64,000 nt of DNA from Roseiarcus sp963832305 (GCA_963832305.1 CAWHTU010000016.1:248001-312000), one strand, 5' to 3'; shown: positions 1-10,129, counted from the first letter of the stretch. Notes: a model not told the origin generated them from the sequence alone. Translations and numbers: made by a program.

Positions 1-4
1 GGAG

Positions 5-1549
5 ATGGCGCCGGAGACGCACGACGCAGAGGCCTATGCAAGCGCCTCAATGCACGGCTTAGGCTTTCTTTTTACCGTTGGCGCAGGTCACCCGCCGGGC
101 GCGTCTTTGGTCATGGCGATGGCCCGGTCGCTCGGGATCCCCTACCGGATCTTCATCGAGGTCTTGCTGGCGCTGGCGGCGTTCCTGTTTCTCAGGCCCC
201 TGGTCGCCTCGATGCGTCTCGGGATTGTCGCGGTCGCCCTGAGCTATGCCCTCCTGCTCTTCCATCCGGATTTGATTCTCGAGATGGACCGGCCGATGTC
301 CGATTCGGTCAGCTTCCTCTGCTGGTTGATCGGCGCGGGAGGAATTATCGGATTTGTTGCGGCGCCCCGGGAGAGATTTCCCGCGTGGAGTCTCGGGCTG
401 GTCATCGTCAGCTTTGCATTCGCTGGAATAACGCGCTCCGGGGAAGGAACAATCTTCGTGGTCGAGCTGGCTGCGGTGGCGTTCCTGTCCATACTTTTGT
501 TTCGCGGGGCGGACGGCTGGCGTGGCCGCCGCGCTGTCGTCGTGTGCCTCTGTGCCGTCCTCGCCAACTTGGCGGCCGTTCAAGCGCTGTCGGCGGCCCA
601 CTATTTCAAAAGCGGCTATTGGGGCGCGAGCGCGGTCGAGAGCCGCGAATGGTGGCGGCTGTATAGCACTCTGCTCTCGCTTCCCGTTCAGCGCGACCGA
701 TCGTTATGTTCTAGTTAATAAGGCCGCGATGGACATGGCGGAGTCCTTCAGCGACGATCTTCGCAACATGAAGCCGTGCATTCAGACAGCAGGAGATCGA
801 ATATTCAACGGACGAGATCGCCGAACTATGGCGTCAACTGGGTGATTACCAACTGTCTTCCGGAAGAGAATTCGTCCATACAATATTCCAGAATGCGTAA
901 AATGTCTGAGGATATTCTCACTGGCGCCCGCGAACGCGGTCTCCATACGTCAGCCCCGATTTTGGGAATTATTCCTCAGCCCGTCACGCAATGGCTTCCG
1001 TATCTTCCCTCATCCATCGTCGAGGTCGCGCGCGATGCGGTTCGAATACCCGGCTCGACTCGCGTTTCGCAGAGTTCCTACCAAGCAGAACTCTTTGATC
1101 GGGCGCTTCTCCGCCGCACCGCTTTGGTCGCGACGGGCGAGAACCCGGAGGTTTTCGGATATCAGTCCTTCATCAAGATTTTATACAGGACTGTGGCGGC
1201 GATTTTCTGGCCTTTGGCCCCAGTATTTCTTGTCGCCTCGGCGACCATTGCCGTGCGCTCTCCGAGCGTCACGATTAAAGCCAAACTCATCGCTTTCGCT
1301 CTTTCGGTCATGGTCATCGATGTGCTTTGCAGGGTCTCGTTTTATTCAGTTGTGGACTGGATACTTTGGGAACTTCCTCCCCGCTACATGCTTGGAGCCA
1401 ACGTATTGACCGTTGTTTTCGTTTTGACCTCGTTGACCATGTGGCTGGCGCCCGCGCTCGGTCCCAAGCTGATGAAGCTTCCAGGCCTTGCTCCCGCCGG
1501 GCCGAAAATGGCTGCCCCAGCCGCCGCGCCTGACCCACCCAGAAGCTGA
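5..1549 (+). pseudogene. Polytopic membrane protein, three frameshifts, probably 5'-partial
   Basis: The encoded protein is rich in membrane helices (for example a hydrophobic run with FIEVLLALAAFLFL near the start and further helices between about 1180 and 1480). It resembles integral-membrane glycosyltransferase or dolichyl-mannosyltransferase-like proteins only in general layout, so no function is assigned. One continuous protein can be rebuilt only by changing frame three times: near 685 (into a segment reading FSATDRYVLVNKAAMD), near 777 (into QQEIEYSTDEIAELW) and near 898 (into KMSEDILTGARERG). Each repair removes one base. The first ATG lies 5 bases from the window edge, so the true start is probably upstream. 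It converges on the radical SAM gene. Confidence 0.55.
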
Positions 1550-1622
1550 AGCTTCCGACTCCGCTAACCAGCGCGGTCCCTCCCCGGCGATCGCAATGAC
1601 GAGCGGCCGCCTGCCGGCGACT

Positions 1623-3365
1623 TCACTCCGCCGCCGCGGCCTCACGCTTCGGCGCGCCATAGGTGTCGGGAATCTTGTCGGCGTAAGCGGCGACGAAATC
1701 GTGGTCATGGTCGACCTCGGTCGCCGGTTTCAGCGCCTCGTCCGTGTAAGCCGCGCCGTTCTGATCGCCGAGCACGCGGCGCAGAATCGAACGGTAGCGT
1801 AGCGCTAGAGCGGCCCATTTTCCCGCGACCCGGGCGAAGTCCCACGCCCGCCACGGATAGAACAGCAGCGGATTCACGACCTTCATCCCGTGCCGGCGCT
1901 GGGTCCTGATCTTGCGCCGCACATAGCCGAACTGGAGCGGGTGCACGCCCTCGATCCGCGATGAACCCGAGAACACCGTCATCGCATCGACGATCTTGCG
2001 CGGATTGATCCCGCTCGCCACCGCCCGCCGCAGCACCGTCTCGACATGGGCGTCGGAATAGTAGCGCGCCCAGGCGTCGCGATAGACGCCGCGCCAGGCA
2101 TCCGCCGACATGATCGCATGGTCGGCGCAGACATGTTCGAGATCGTAGTGATTCATGTCCGGATCCATACGCGCCCCCTTGAGATAAAGGACTTTATGGT
2201 CCTCGGAGCCCGGCAACGGAGTGAGGAAAAAGAATTCGAGGATGTCGATCGGGAGTTCCCGCTTGATCGTGTCGATGTCGCGGGCGATCGATTCGGGCGT
2301 GTCGGTCGGAAAGCCGAGGATGTAGCCGGCCCAGGTCATCACCTTGGCGCGCCGCCACGCCTGCAGCATGTCGCGGTATTCCCAGATCTTGTTCTGGCGC
2401 TTCTTGGCGCCCATGAGCGACTGGGGATTGATGTTCTCGAGCCCGATGAAGACGGCGTTGCAGCCGGCCCGCGCCGCCTTCTCGATGAAGCCCGGGATCT
2501 TGTGGCAGAGCGTATCGACCTGCAGCAGGAGCCTGATCTTGAAGCCGTGCTTCTCGCGCAGCTCGATCAGGCGGTCGAGGATCGGCTCCCAGTTGCGGTT
2601 GCGGGCGAAATTGTCGTCGGTGACGAAAAAGCGCGTGACGTCCTGGGCGGCGTTGGCGCGCACGATCGCCTCGACGTCGTCGGCGGTGCGATAGCGCGAC
2701 TTGCGGCCCTGGACGTTGATGATGGTGCAGAAGCTGCATTGGAACGGACAGCCGCGGCCGGCGTCGAAACTCGTGTAGTGGCCCGCGACCCGGGTCACGA
2801 CCGGGCGCGGGAGGACGGGGATCGCCGCCGCCGCCATGTCCGGCATGTCGTTCAGGTAGTTGTAGACCGGCTTCGCCTGGCCGGCGTGGATGTCGCGCAG
2901 GAAATCCGCCAGGCGCCCCTCGCCCTCCCCCGCATAGAGGATGATCCCCAGCCCCTGGGCCTCCTTCAGGTCGGGCGGCAATTCGGGCAGCATGGCGATG
3001 CATCCCGAGACATGAAAGCCGCCGACAGCGACGGTCACGCCCGCTTTGCGAAACACGCGTCCGATGTCGAGCGCGCGCGGAAACTGATTCGATTGCACCC
3101 CGACCAGCGCGACCATTCCTTGATCGGCGAGGATGCGCCTGGAAATGCCGGCAATGTCGACGATCGTGTTGCACTCGTCGTAGATCTCGATCTCGATATC
3201 GACGTCCGGACCGAGAACATGGCTCTCCGCGCATTCGTGAAGCAGGCCATAGACGCTGGCCAGGCTGTTGGACGGGATGGTCGAGCGCCGCCACTGGATG
3301 ACGTAGCCGTCGTCGTCGTAGTGCGACGGCTTGATCAGAACGATCGTGAATTTGCGCTGAGGCAT
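1623..3365 (-). CDS. B12-binding-domain radical SAM protein
   Basis: Product of about 580 residues. The N-terminal third has the Rossmann-like fold expected of cobalamin-binding radical SAM enzymes (IVLIKPSHYDDDG, then VALVGVQSNQFPRALD and VAVGGFHVSG). The [4Fe-4S] cluster motif C-x3-C-x2-C is visible as GCPFQCSFCTI, followed by a TIM-barrel-like region with VTDDNFARN and FIGLENINP. I recognise the family from alphaproteobacteria, but its substrate is unknown. It is not an obvious hopanoid methylase. The start at 3365 is chosen because the purine-rich AAGGGCG lies just upstream; an upstream in-frame start at 3401 is possible. No frameshift is seen. Confidence 0.85.
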   Translation of the reverse strand: MPQRKFTIVLIKPSHYDDDGYVIQWRRSTIPSNSLASVYGLLHECAESHVLGPDVDIEIEIYDECNTIVDIAGISRRILADQGMVALVGVQSNQFPRALDIGRVFRKAGVTVAVGGFHVSGCIAMLPELPPDLKEAQGLGIILYAGEGEGRLADFLRDIHAGQAKPVYNYLNDMPDMAAAAIPVLPRPVVTRVAGHYTSFDAGRGCPFQCSFCTIINVQGRKSRYRTADDVEAIVRANAAQDVTRFFVTDDNFARNRNWEPILDRLIELREKHGFKIRLLLQVDTLCHKIPGFIEKAARAGCNAVFIGLENINPQSLMGAKKRQNKIWEYRDMLQAWRRAKVMTWAGYILGFPTDTPESIARDIDTIKRELPIDILEFFFLTPLPGSEDHKVLYLKGARMDPDMNHYDLEHVCADHAIMSADAWRGVYRDAWARYYSDAHVETVLRRAVASGINPRKIVDAMTVFSGSSRIEGVHPLQFGYVRRKIRTQRRHGMKVVNPLLFYPWRAWDFARVAGKWAALALRYRSILRRVLGDQNGAAYTDEALKPATEVDHDHDFVAAYADKIPDTYGAPKREAAAAE

Positions 3366-3401
3366 GCCCGCCCTTGCGAAGTCGAACCCGCGTCGATTCA
3401 A

Positions 3402-3672
3402 GAGCCCTTAGCATAGGGCGGCGGCGGAGCGAAGCCTGATGACCAGCAACGGACTGCCGCCGAGGCGCCGCCCAGTCATGCCCGCGAAGGCGGGCATCCA
3501 GAGTTAAGGCGTTGACGCGGTTCTGGATTCCCGCTTACGCGGGAATGACAAAGCGCGCGCAGCCAGTTTTCCCTGAGAGCGCATCGTCCTGGGCGTGGAT
3601 AGTTGGCCCGCTTGAAACTTGAAATATGCCTCCGATCGCGTTCAAGTCGGCGGCGAACTTCGAGGTTCAGAG
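3402..3672. other. Intergenic region with a paired palindromic repeat
   Basis: No gene was recognised here. It contains the composite repeat described separately at 3478-3546 and the leader of the vapB gene. Confidence 0.5.
3478..3546. repeat. REP/BIME-like composite palindrome
   Basis: Two hairpins sit 29 bases apart. The first is ATGCCCGC-GAAG-GCGGGCAT (3478-3497) and the second ATTCCCGC-TTAC-GCGGGAAT (3527-3546). The inner flanks ATCCAGAG and TTCTGGAT are themselves inverted, so the whole element folds as one larger cruciform. This is the typical form of dispersed intergenic palindromes in Rhizobiales chromosomes. Function is unknown. Confidence 0.75.
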
Positions 3673-3867
3673 ATGCGCACAACGATCACGCTCGAGGATG
3701 AACTCGTCGCCGAAGCCCAAGGCTTGACCGGGCTCAGGGAGAAGTCCCGCCTGGTCCGCGAAGCGCTCAAGCCGTTGATCGAGCGCGAAAGCGCCCGACG
3801 CCTGGCCCGTCTCGGAGGCAGCGAGCCTGATCTCAGGGCGCTCCCGCGCCGCCGGCTGCGGAAATAG
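3673..3867 (+). CDS. vapB: VapB-family antitoxin, orphan
   Basis: A 64-residue protein beginning MRTTITLEDELVAEAQGLTG, the ribbon-helix-helix signature of the VapB antitoxin family that binds its own promoter and neutralises a PIN-domain RNase. The usual arrangement is vapB followed directly by vapC. Here no PIN-domain gene follows: the stop codon abuts the stop codon of the convergent methyltransferase. It is therefore a solitary antitoxin, or the remnant of a toxin-antitoxin pair. The ATG at 3673 is preferred to an upstream in-frame start because the RHH domain begins exactly there. Confidence 0.75.
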   Translation: MRTTITLEDELVAEAQGLTGLREKSRLVREALKPLIERESARRLARLGGSEPDLRALPRRRLRK

Positions 3868-4827
3868 TCACCCAAGCCTCCCGCACACCACAAGGTTCTG
3901 GTCCTTGTTGATCCCCTTCTCGACAAAGCTTTCCACGGCGATGACTTTCGCCCATTCCCGCTCGATGTACTCACGCGTGTGGTACGAAGTCTGGTAGAAG
4001 TCCGGCAGGCCTTCGGCGCCTTTGCCTCCGCCGTGATGAAATCCGCGCGCGATCAGCGTCTCCTCTTTTCGCTTGCGCGGGGCCCCGAAGGAATGGGTGG
4101 AAATGACCGCCAGGCCGCCCGCCTTGAGCACCCGGTTGATCTCCCCAAGCCAGGCGAACTGCATCGCCTCGGGGAGGTGGGTGAAGATCGAGATCGAATA
4201 GACGAAGTCGAAGAATCGATCCGGAAACGGCAGGGGCGGCATGGTCGCGTTGACCACGAACTTGCCCCTTGCGCCGAGATAGGCGCTGCACCAGTCGATC
4301 GCCTGGCTGTCGATGTCCGATCCGTACCACTGGATCGCGTCCCCCGGCGGCGCCGAGTTTCGCGCAAGCTCCTGCAGCGGGACCAGGATCCTGCCGCATC
4401 CCACGCCAAAGTCGAGCGCCCGGAAATCGGCTCCCGACGCCGGCGCGCGCTGAAGATAGCCGACGATGTCCGACGCGACCGCCCGGCCGACCTGCTCGAA
4501 GGTGTTGATATCCTCGGAGCCGTGAATCCTTTTTCTCAAGAATGCGGGCGGAAGCGCATGATCGAGCTCATAGTTTTTCCTCCGCCGGACCTCCGCGTAG
4601 ACCGACGGCGGGACGCCAAGGCGGTTCTCGAGCCACCCCTGCTCGATGAAGTAGCGCCAGCCGCTCGATTGCGGCTCGGCCTCGACCCGCGCCGCGACGT
4701 CGGGGTTCAGCTTGAGATAGAGCGCCTCGTCGAATTCCGGCGACGGAGTCGCGAGCCTGTCGCTGCCGGTCGGCGCCGGCGCTGAGCCCGCCTTGCGCTT
4801 GCCTGACCACTTCAGTCGCCCGAGCAT
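3868..4827 (-). CDS. Class I SAM-dependent methyltransferase
   Basis: A 319-residue protein. The SAM-binding motif I is ALDFGVGCGRIL (near residues 140-151). It is followed by an acidic post-II loop (WYGSDIDSQAIDWC) and a motif III region (FDFVYSISIFTHLPE) typical of Methyltransf_11/25-type enzymes. The first about 100 residues are not part of the catalytic fold, and their FDEALYLKLNPDVAA stretch resembles segments that precede methyltransferase domains in polysaccharide-modifying proteins. The substrate is unknown. The gene is monocistronic as far as visible and convergent with vapB. Confidence 0.8.
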   Translation of the reverse strand: MLGRLKWSGKRKAGSAPAPTGSDRLATPSPEFDEALYLKLNPDVAARVEAEPQSSGWRYFIEQGWLENRLGVPPSVYAEVRRRKNYELDHALPPAFLRKRIHGSEDINTFEQVGRAVASDIVGYLQRAPASGADFRALDFGVGCGRILVPLQELARNSAPPGDAIQWYGSDIDSQAIDWCSAYLGARGKFVVNATMPPLPFPDRFFDFVYSISIFTHLPEAMQFAWLGEINRVLKAGGLAVISTHSFGAPRKRKEETLIARGFHHGGGKGAEGLPDFYQTSYHTREYIEREWAKVIAVESFVEKGINKDQNLVVCGRLG

Positions 4828-4882
4828 CTCAAATCCTTCGAGGCCTCTTTTCCGCGCTGGCGCGGCGCCCTAAGCCTGATCC

Positions 4883-5683
4883 ATGAGCCAAGGAGTCCCG
4901 CGCTTGCGCATCGCCACCTGGAATGTCAACTCGGTCCGCCAGAGGCTTCCCCACCTCCTCGACTATTTGAAGGAGGTCAGCCCTGACGCCCTCTGCCTCC
5001 AGGAGATCAAGTGTCTCGACGACCAGTTCCCGCGCATGGAGATCGAGGAGCTTGGCTACAATATCGAAACCCATGGCCAGAAGACGTTCAACGGCGTCGC
5101 CGTTCTCTCCAAGCGGCCGTTCGAGGTCGCCCGCGGGCTGCCGGGCGACGAGAACGACTCCCAGTCGCGCTATCTCGAAGCGGTGATCCCTGCCGGCGAC
5201 GGCGTCGTGCGGGTGGCGAGCGTCTATCTGCCGAACGGCAATCCGGTGGATTCGGAGAAATACCCCTATAAGCTCGCCTTCATGGAGCGGCTCATCGCCC
5301 ATACGCGCATGCTGATGCAATATGAGGAGCCGCTGGTGCTCGCCGGGGATTTCAACGTCATACCGGAGGCGCGCGACGCCGCCCGTCCGGAGCTCTGGGT
5401 CAATGACGCGCTGTTCCTGCCCCAGACGCGGGCGAGATACCGCGAGCTCATGGCGCTCGGCCTGACCGACGCCTTGCGCGCGACCACGGACGCCGGGGGC
5501 TTGTACACGTTCTGGGACTATCAGGCCGGCGGGTGGCAGAAGAACAACGGCATCCGCATCGATCACCTGCTTCTCTCGCCCCAGGCCGCCGACCGGTTGC
5601 GCTCCGTCGCCATCGACAAGGACATGCGCGGCCGGGACAAGGCCTCAGACCACACGCCGATCCGCGTCGACCTTGCTATGTAG
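4883..5683 (+). CDS. xthA: Exodeoxyribonuclease III
   Basis: A 266-residue AP endonuclease / 3'-5' exonuclease of base-excision repair. The exonuclease-endonuclease-phosphatase fold is clear: N-terminal RIATWNVNSVRQR, metal-binding Glu in CLQEIKCLD, the LAGDFNVIPEA catalytic block and the C-terminal DKASDHTPIRVDL with the active-site Asp-His. Length matches the family. It starts 55 bases from the divergent methyltransferase start, so both promoters lie in that short gap. Confidence 0.95.
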   Translation: MSQGVPRLRIATWNVNSVRQRLPHLLDYLKEVSPDALCLQEIKCLDDQFPRMEIEELGYNIETHGQKTFNGVAVLSKRPFEVARGLPGDENDSQSRYLEAVIPAGDGVVRVASVYLPNGNPVDSEKYPYKLAFMERLIAHTRMLMQYEEPLVLAGDFNVIPEARDAARPELWVNDALFLPQTRARYRELMALGLTDALRATTDAGGLYTFWDYQAGGWQKNNGIRIDHLLLSPQAADRLRSVAIDKDMRGRDKASDHTPIRVDLAM

Positions 5684-5791
5684 ACGGCTCCGCCGCCTTC
5701 GCGTGGCGATCGATTGTCACCGCAAAGAAACCCGCCGGAGCTCGGAGGCCTTCGATCGCATCCGGCGTGCTTTGAATGCTGGGCCGCGCAG

Positions 5792-6826
5792 TCAGGCGGT
5801 GAGCGCAAGCCGGCGGGCCTTCGCACGGCGGCGCCCGGCGCAGCAGAGTCCCGCGAAGCCCAGGATCATCATCGCCCAGGTCGAGGGCTCGGGGACAGTG
5901 GCCGTCTCGAAAACGAAGCTGCCGCCGCCGCCCCCGCCGCCCATTCGATCGTCGAAATCGCCAGTCAGACCGCCGCCGCCGACGACGATCTCGAGTTCGG
6001 TCCCTGCCGCTAGAAAAATCGAGCCGAAGACCTCAGCGCCGTATCCACCAACGCCTTCAACCGCGTCGCCGGAGCCGCCTTGTGCGCCGACCGCCGTGAT
6101 GTCGTAAATGGCCGATGTCGGGACGATATAATCCTGAATTGCGCCGGTATAGATGAAGGTGAGCGAATTGATCATCACCCAGCCGTCGTTCGCGACTCCG
6201 CCCGACCCGTTGGGATTGCCGTTGGCGCCCGAAAGGCCCCCGACGCCGGTGAACGCCGCGTCGACGTAAGAGCCGCCGCCGCCGCCGCCAAAATCCAGGG
6301 AGCCATCGCCGCCGCCGCCGCCTGAATAGCCGCCGCCCCCGCCGCCGGCCGCATAGCCGCCGCCCCCGCCGCCGCCGAAGCCGCCGTCCGAGAATTGCGG
6401 GATCGTGGGGTCGCCGGCGCCGAGACCGCCGGCGAAAGTCGGCGGGCCCATGCCTCCGTCACCGGAGCCGAGCTCGACGCCCGGCCCAATGCCGAGGCCG
6501 TTTCCGCCATTGCTGAGCCAGCCAGCGCCGCCGCCTGCGTTAAATTCAAAGTCGCCCACGTGGGCGCCGCCGCCGCCGCCCTGGCCACTTACGCCGCCCG
6601 CTCCGCCGTCCGGTCCCCCGCCGCTGTCGCCGGACGTCGTAATCTCGCCGGCGCCGCCCGAGCCGACGTTGTATGCGCCGCCGCCGCCAGCGCCGGCCAT
6701 CAACAGCGTCGTTCCGGCCATCGCCGATGTGGCCGAGAGCAACTTAAAAGCGACGCACATCGTCGCCGTCAGCGCCATAGCCGCACGCGGCCGCTGGGAT
6801 CCTCGCTGATTTGTCTGGATTGCCAT
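5792..6826 (-). CDS. Glycine-rich PEPxxWA-CTERM exported protein
   Basis: About 344 residues. A signal-peptide-like N-terminus (MALTATMCVAFKLL then ATSAMAG) is followed by a very glycine-rich body with many runs of 4-7 Gly, and by a globular module (IYTGAIQDYIVPTSAIYDI then TAVGAQGGSG) like the glycine-rich domains of cell-surface proteins. The C-terminus is a PEP-CTERM sorting tail: VPEPSTWAMMILGFAGL and then a basic RRRAKARR stretch. Such tails are recognised by exosortase, which is not in this window. The start at 6826 is preferred over an upstream in-frame start because AAGGGGGACGA precedes it. Confidence 0.8.
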   Translation of the reverse strand: MAIQTNQRGSQRPRAAMALTATMCVAFKLLSATSAMAGTTLLMAGAGGGGAYNVGSGGAGEITTSGDSGGGPDGGAGGVSGQGGGGGAHVGDFEFNAGGGAGWLSNGGNGLGIGPGVELGSGDGGMGPPTFAGGLGAGDPTIPQFSDGGFGGGGGGGYAAGGGGGGYSGGGGGDGSLDFGGGGGGSYVDAAFTGVGGLSGANGNPNGSGGVANDGWVMINSLTFIYTGAIQDYIVPTSAIYDITAVGAQGGSGDAVEGVGGYGAEVFGSIFLAAGTELEIVVGGGGLTGDFDDRMGGGGGGGSFVFETATVPEPSTWAMMILGFAGLCCAGRRRAKARRLALTA

Positions 6827-7108
6827 TCGTCCCCCTTGGAATTGCGATTCGATCGGCAGCGCCGAACCGCGCCCCTTACCCTTCGGAAACCGCGTTATCT
6901 GGATATCACGGTCCCGAATCTCCCTCAATCGCGATCCGGGCTTTCCGGTTCGCGCGGCCGCGATCGCAGGGCTTTGAGCGGTTCAAACGGTCAAGTATCG
7001 TATCCACGCGAGTGCGCTGAGTGCTGAGCTTAGCCGCCGCAGAAGGAAATCCCGCCCTGGACTCGACCGGCGCGGGCAAGGCTGCGCTTCGGCCACGAGG
7101 ACCTACGG
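6827..7108. promoter_or_regulatory. Divergent intergenic region
   Basis: About 280 bases separating the leftward PEP-CTERM gene from the rightward dehydrogenase/efflux operon. It must hold both promoters. No clear operator or RNA element was recognised. Confidence 0.4.
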
Positions 7109-7879
7109 ATGACAGCCAGCCTCTTCGACCTCACCGGCAAGACGGCGCTCGTGACCGGCTCCTCGGACGGTCTCGGCCTCGCGATGGCGCGCGGCCTCGC
7201 CGCGGCCGGGGCTGCGATCGTGCTCAACGGTCGCGACGAGCGCAAGCTCGCGGCGGTCGCCAAGTCGTTCGAGACGGAAGGGCGGCGCACGCACGCCCGC
7301 GCCTTCGACGTCGCCGATGAAGCCTCGGTTCTCGCCGCCTTCGACCATTTCGACGCCTCGGGCGTCGAGATCGACATCCTTGTCAACAACGCCGGTTTCC
7401 AGCTCAGGAAGCCGATGCTCGACCTCAAGACCGACGAATGGCGCCGCGTCGTCGAAACCCATCTCACCGGATCGTTCCAGGTCGGCCGCGAGGCGGCGAG
7501 GCGGATGATTAAGCGCGGGCGCGGCGGCAAGATCATCAATGTCGCCTCGCTCGCGAGCGAGGTCGCGCGCGCGACGATTGCCCCGTATACGGCGGCTAAG
7601 GGCGGCATCAAGATGCTGACGCGATCCATGGCCGCGGAGTGGGCGGCCCATGACATCCAGGCCAATGCGATAGGGCCCGGGTACATCGACACCGAAATGA
7701 CCAAGCCGCTGATCGCCGACGCCAAATTCGATGCGTGGGTCAAGGGCCGCACGCCGTCCGGCCGCTGGGGCAAGCCGGACGATCTCATCGGCGTCGCGGT
7801 CTTCCTCGCTTCGCCCGCCTCGGCCTATGTAAACGGGCAAGTCATCTATGTCGATGGCGGGCTGCTTGCCGTGATATGA
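7109..7879 (+). CDS. Short-chain dehydrogenase, gluconate 5-dehydrogenase-like
   Basis: A 256-residue classical SDR. The NAD(P)-binding TGSSDGLGLAMA loop is near residue 17, the NNAG motif near residue 89, and the catalytic Ser plus Y-x3-K (PYTAAKGG) around residue 150-155. The overall sequence is closest in feel to gluconate 5-dehydrogenase / 3-ketoacyl reductase-like SDRs, but the substrate cannot be read from sequence. It leads an apparent operon: the FUSC transporter gene begins 9 bases after its stop. Confidence 0.85.
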   Translation: MTASLFDLTGKTALVTGSSDGLGLAMARGLAAAGAAIVLNGRDERKLAAVAKSFETEGRRTHARAFDVADEASVLAAFDHFDASGVEIDILVNNAGFQLRKPMLDLKTDEWRRVVETHLTGSFQVGREAARRMIKRGRGGKIINVASLASEVARATIAPYTAAKGGIKMLTRSMAAEWAAHDIQANAIGPGYIDTEMTKPLIADAKFDAWVKGRTPSGRWGKPDDLIGVAVFLASPASAYVNGQVIYVDGGLLAVI

Positions 7880-7888
7880 GTCTGGGCC

Positions 7889-9920
7889 ATGACCGCGGCC
7901 AGTCCCACGATCGGAAGGCCCCCTCGCGCTTCGCTTGCCGAGGCGCTGCGAGCCGCGACGCCGCCGCTTCTGTTCGGCCTCAGGCTCTGGGCCTCCGTCT
8001 GCCTTTCCTTCTATGTGGCGTTTGAGCTCGAGCTCAGCGAACCCTCGTGGGCAGCGACAACAGCCGCGCTCGTCTGCCAGCCGGTGCTCGGCGCCTCGCT
8101 GCGCAAGTCGATGTTCCGGATGATCGGGACCGTGGTCGGCGCCATCGCCATCGTCATCCTCGCCGCGCTCTTTCGCCAGGATCGGGTGGGTTTTCTCGTC
8201 GGACTTACGCTCTGGTGCGCGGCCTCAGCCTTCGTGGCGACAATATTGCGCAATTTCGCCACCTACGCCGCGGCGCTCGCCGGCTACACTGCCGCGATCA
8301 TCGCGATCGACGTTCTCGGGCCGGTCGGAAGCACGACCGGCATCGTCTTCCTGTTCGCGATCGATCGCGCGATCGAGATTTGCATCGGCATCGTCTGCGC
8401 AGGCGTCGTGCTCGCTTTGAGCGATCTCGGGCACTCGCGGCGAAAGCTGGCGACGGAGTCCGCGGCTGTGTCCAGCGCGATCATGGACGGGTTCACTGAT
8501 GCATTTGCAGCGCCAGGCGCCAGCCTCGACAAGTTCCGCGGGCTTCGACGCGAACTCTTGCGGCGTGTCATTGTTCTTTACCCCATGATCGACGCGGCGA
8601 TCGGCGAGTCGTCCGACCTGCGTTATCGTTCGGCGGTGTTGCAGCGGGCGGTCGCGGGCCTCATGGAGACGATCTCGGCCTGGCGCAAGGTCGCCTTCGC
8701 GATCGCGCTCAATGGCGACTCGGCGACGCCGCGCGAGGCCAACGCGGTTCACGACTTGCTCCCGCAGGCGCGGCTGTCGCCCGATGCGACCCGTTCGGCG
8801 AGCGAACCCGCGGAGATGCGCGACGCGTGCTGCGCCGCGGTCAGATCGCTGACGCGGTTTGAGGCTCAAACGCCGATGCAGAGGCTGCTCGCGGACAACG
8901 CGGCTGCCGGCATGTTGGGGATGGCCCGCGCGCTCAATGGTTTGACCGGCGTAATCGACCCCCGCAGCGTTGTCGGCGTCAAAGGAATGGCGCGCTTGAG
9001 CGTCGCCGACTGGGCGCCGGCTTTCCTAAACGCGGCGCGGACTCTTGTCGCCGTCGGGGCGATCTCGCTGTTCTGGATCGCGAGCGCCTGGCCGAACGGC
9101 GTGGCGGCGATCACGTTCTGCGCCGTGATCGTCATCCTCCTGCCGCCCGTGGGCGACGGCGCCTATTCCGCGTCGGTCTTGTTTCTTCAGGGAAGCGCGT
9201 TGAGCGCCGTGCTCGCGGCCCTCGTCGTGTTCGGGATCCTTCCGAAGGCGACAACCTTTCCGAGCTCTCTGCCTGGTCCTGGCGTTGGTGCTCGTGCCGC
9301 TGGGATTCCTGAACGCGCGGGGGTGGCGGCCGATGTTCGCCTTCGCCGCGGCCGTCAACTTCCTGCCGATGCTCAACATCACGAACGGCATGTCCTACGA
9401 CGGGTCGGGATTTTGGAACGGCGCAATCGCCATTGTCGCCGGCATCGCCATTGGCGTGGTCGCGATGCTTGTCATCCCTCCGTTGTCACCGGCGATCCGC
9501 ACCCGGAGGCTGCTCAGGTTAGCGCTCGCCGATCTGAGGCGGCTTGTGAAACGCGCTTCGCCGGGAAGGCAGAGCGACTGGGAAAACAAGGGCGTCGCCC
9601 GCTTGCTTGCGATGCCCGACCAGGCGGAGCCGGTCGAGCGCGCCGAACTCGCCGCGGCGGTCGCAGTCGGCAAGGAGATCGTGCGGCTTCGCCATGTCGC
9701 CCCGCGGTTCGTCCCGGGCGCGATGGTGGACGCGGTGCTCACGCCGCTCGCTGAAGGACGAAGCGGCGAAGCGATCGAGCGCTTGAGAGAGATCGACCGC
9801 CGGGTCGCCGCCCTGCCTCGCGCGAGATCCCGCATCCTGCTCAGCCTCAGGGCCAGCATTCTGGTGATTTCGGGTCAGCTCTCCGAATTCGCCGCCTATT
9901 TCGACCAGCCGATCCGATGA
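7889..9920 (+). pseudogene. FUSC-family (AaeB-like) efflux inner-membrane protein, frameshifted
   Basis: About 677 residues after repair. It has two sets of membrane helices (N-terminal from about LRLWASVCLSFYVAFELEL, second set from FLNAARTLVAVGAISLFW) separated by a soluble domain, as in the fusaric-acid/p-hydroxybenzoate exporters. The frame breaks inside the second membrane block at 9257-9259 (TTT). Removing one T restores FRALCLVLALVLVPLGFLN and continuous sequence to the stop at 9920. With DUF1656 and HlyD downstream it would form an AaeXAB-type tripartite pump. Whether the break is real or a sequence error is unresolved. Confidence 0.8.
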
Positions 9921-10129
9921 GATTCAACGAAATCAACCTGTTTGGTCTCTACGTGGCGCCGATCGCGGTGATCCTCGGCGTCGCCTGGGTGATCTATCTC
10001 CTGCTGAGGCGAGCGGGCGACCGCATAGGTCTGGGCGAGCAGGTCTGGCATCCGGCGCTGTTCGACCTCGCGCTCTATGTTATCATTGTCTCGTCGATCG
10101 TCCTTGTCATGGCGCGTTGGGGAAGCTGA
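9917..10129 (+). CDS. DUF1656 (AaeX-like) small membrane protein
   Basis: A 70-residue protein with two hydrophobic segments (FGLYVAPIAVILGVAWVIYL and LALYVIIVSSIVLVM). The family is nearly always encoded between FUSC and HlyD genes of aromatic-acid efflux systems. Here it overlaps both: ATGA with the FUSC stop, and its TGA shares a base with the ATG of hlyD, which suggests translational coupling. Its biochemical role is unknown. Confidence 0.85.
   Translation: MRFNEINLFGLYVAPIAVILGVAWVIYLLLRRAGDRIGLGEQVWHPALFDLALYVIIVSSIVLVMARWGS

Noticed and set aside
2046..3416. Long plus-strand ORF (456 codons) opposite the radical SAM gene
   Set aside because: It is the antisense shadow of a conserved enzyme in high-GC DNA; its composition is His/Arg/Asp-rich and no domain is visible.
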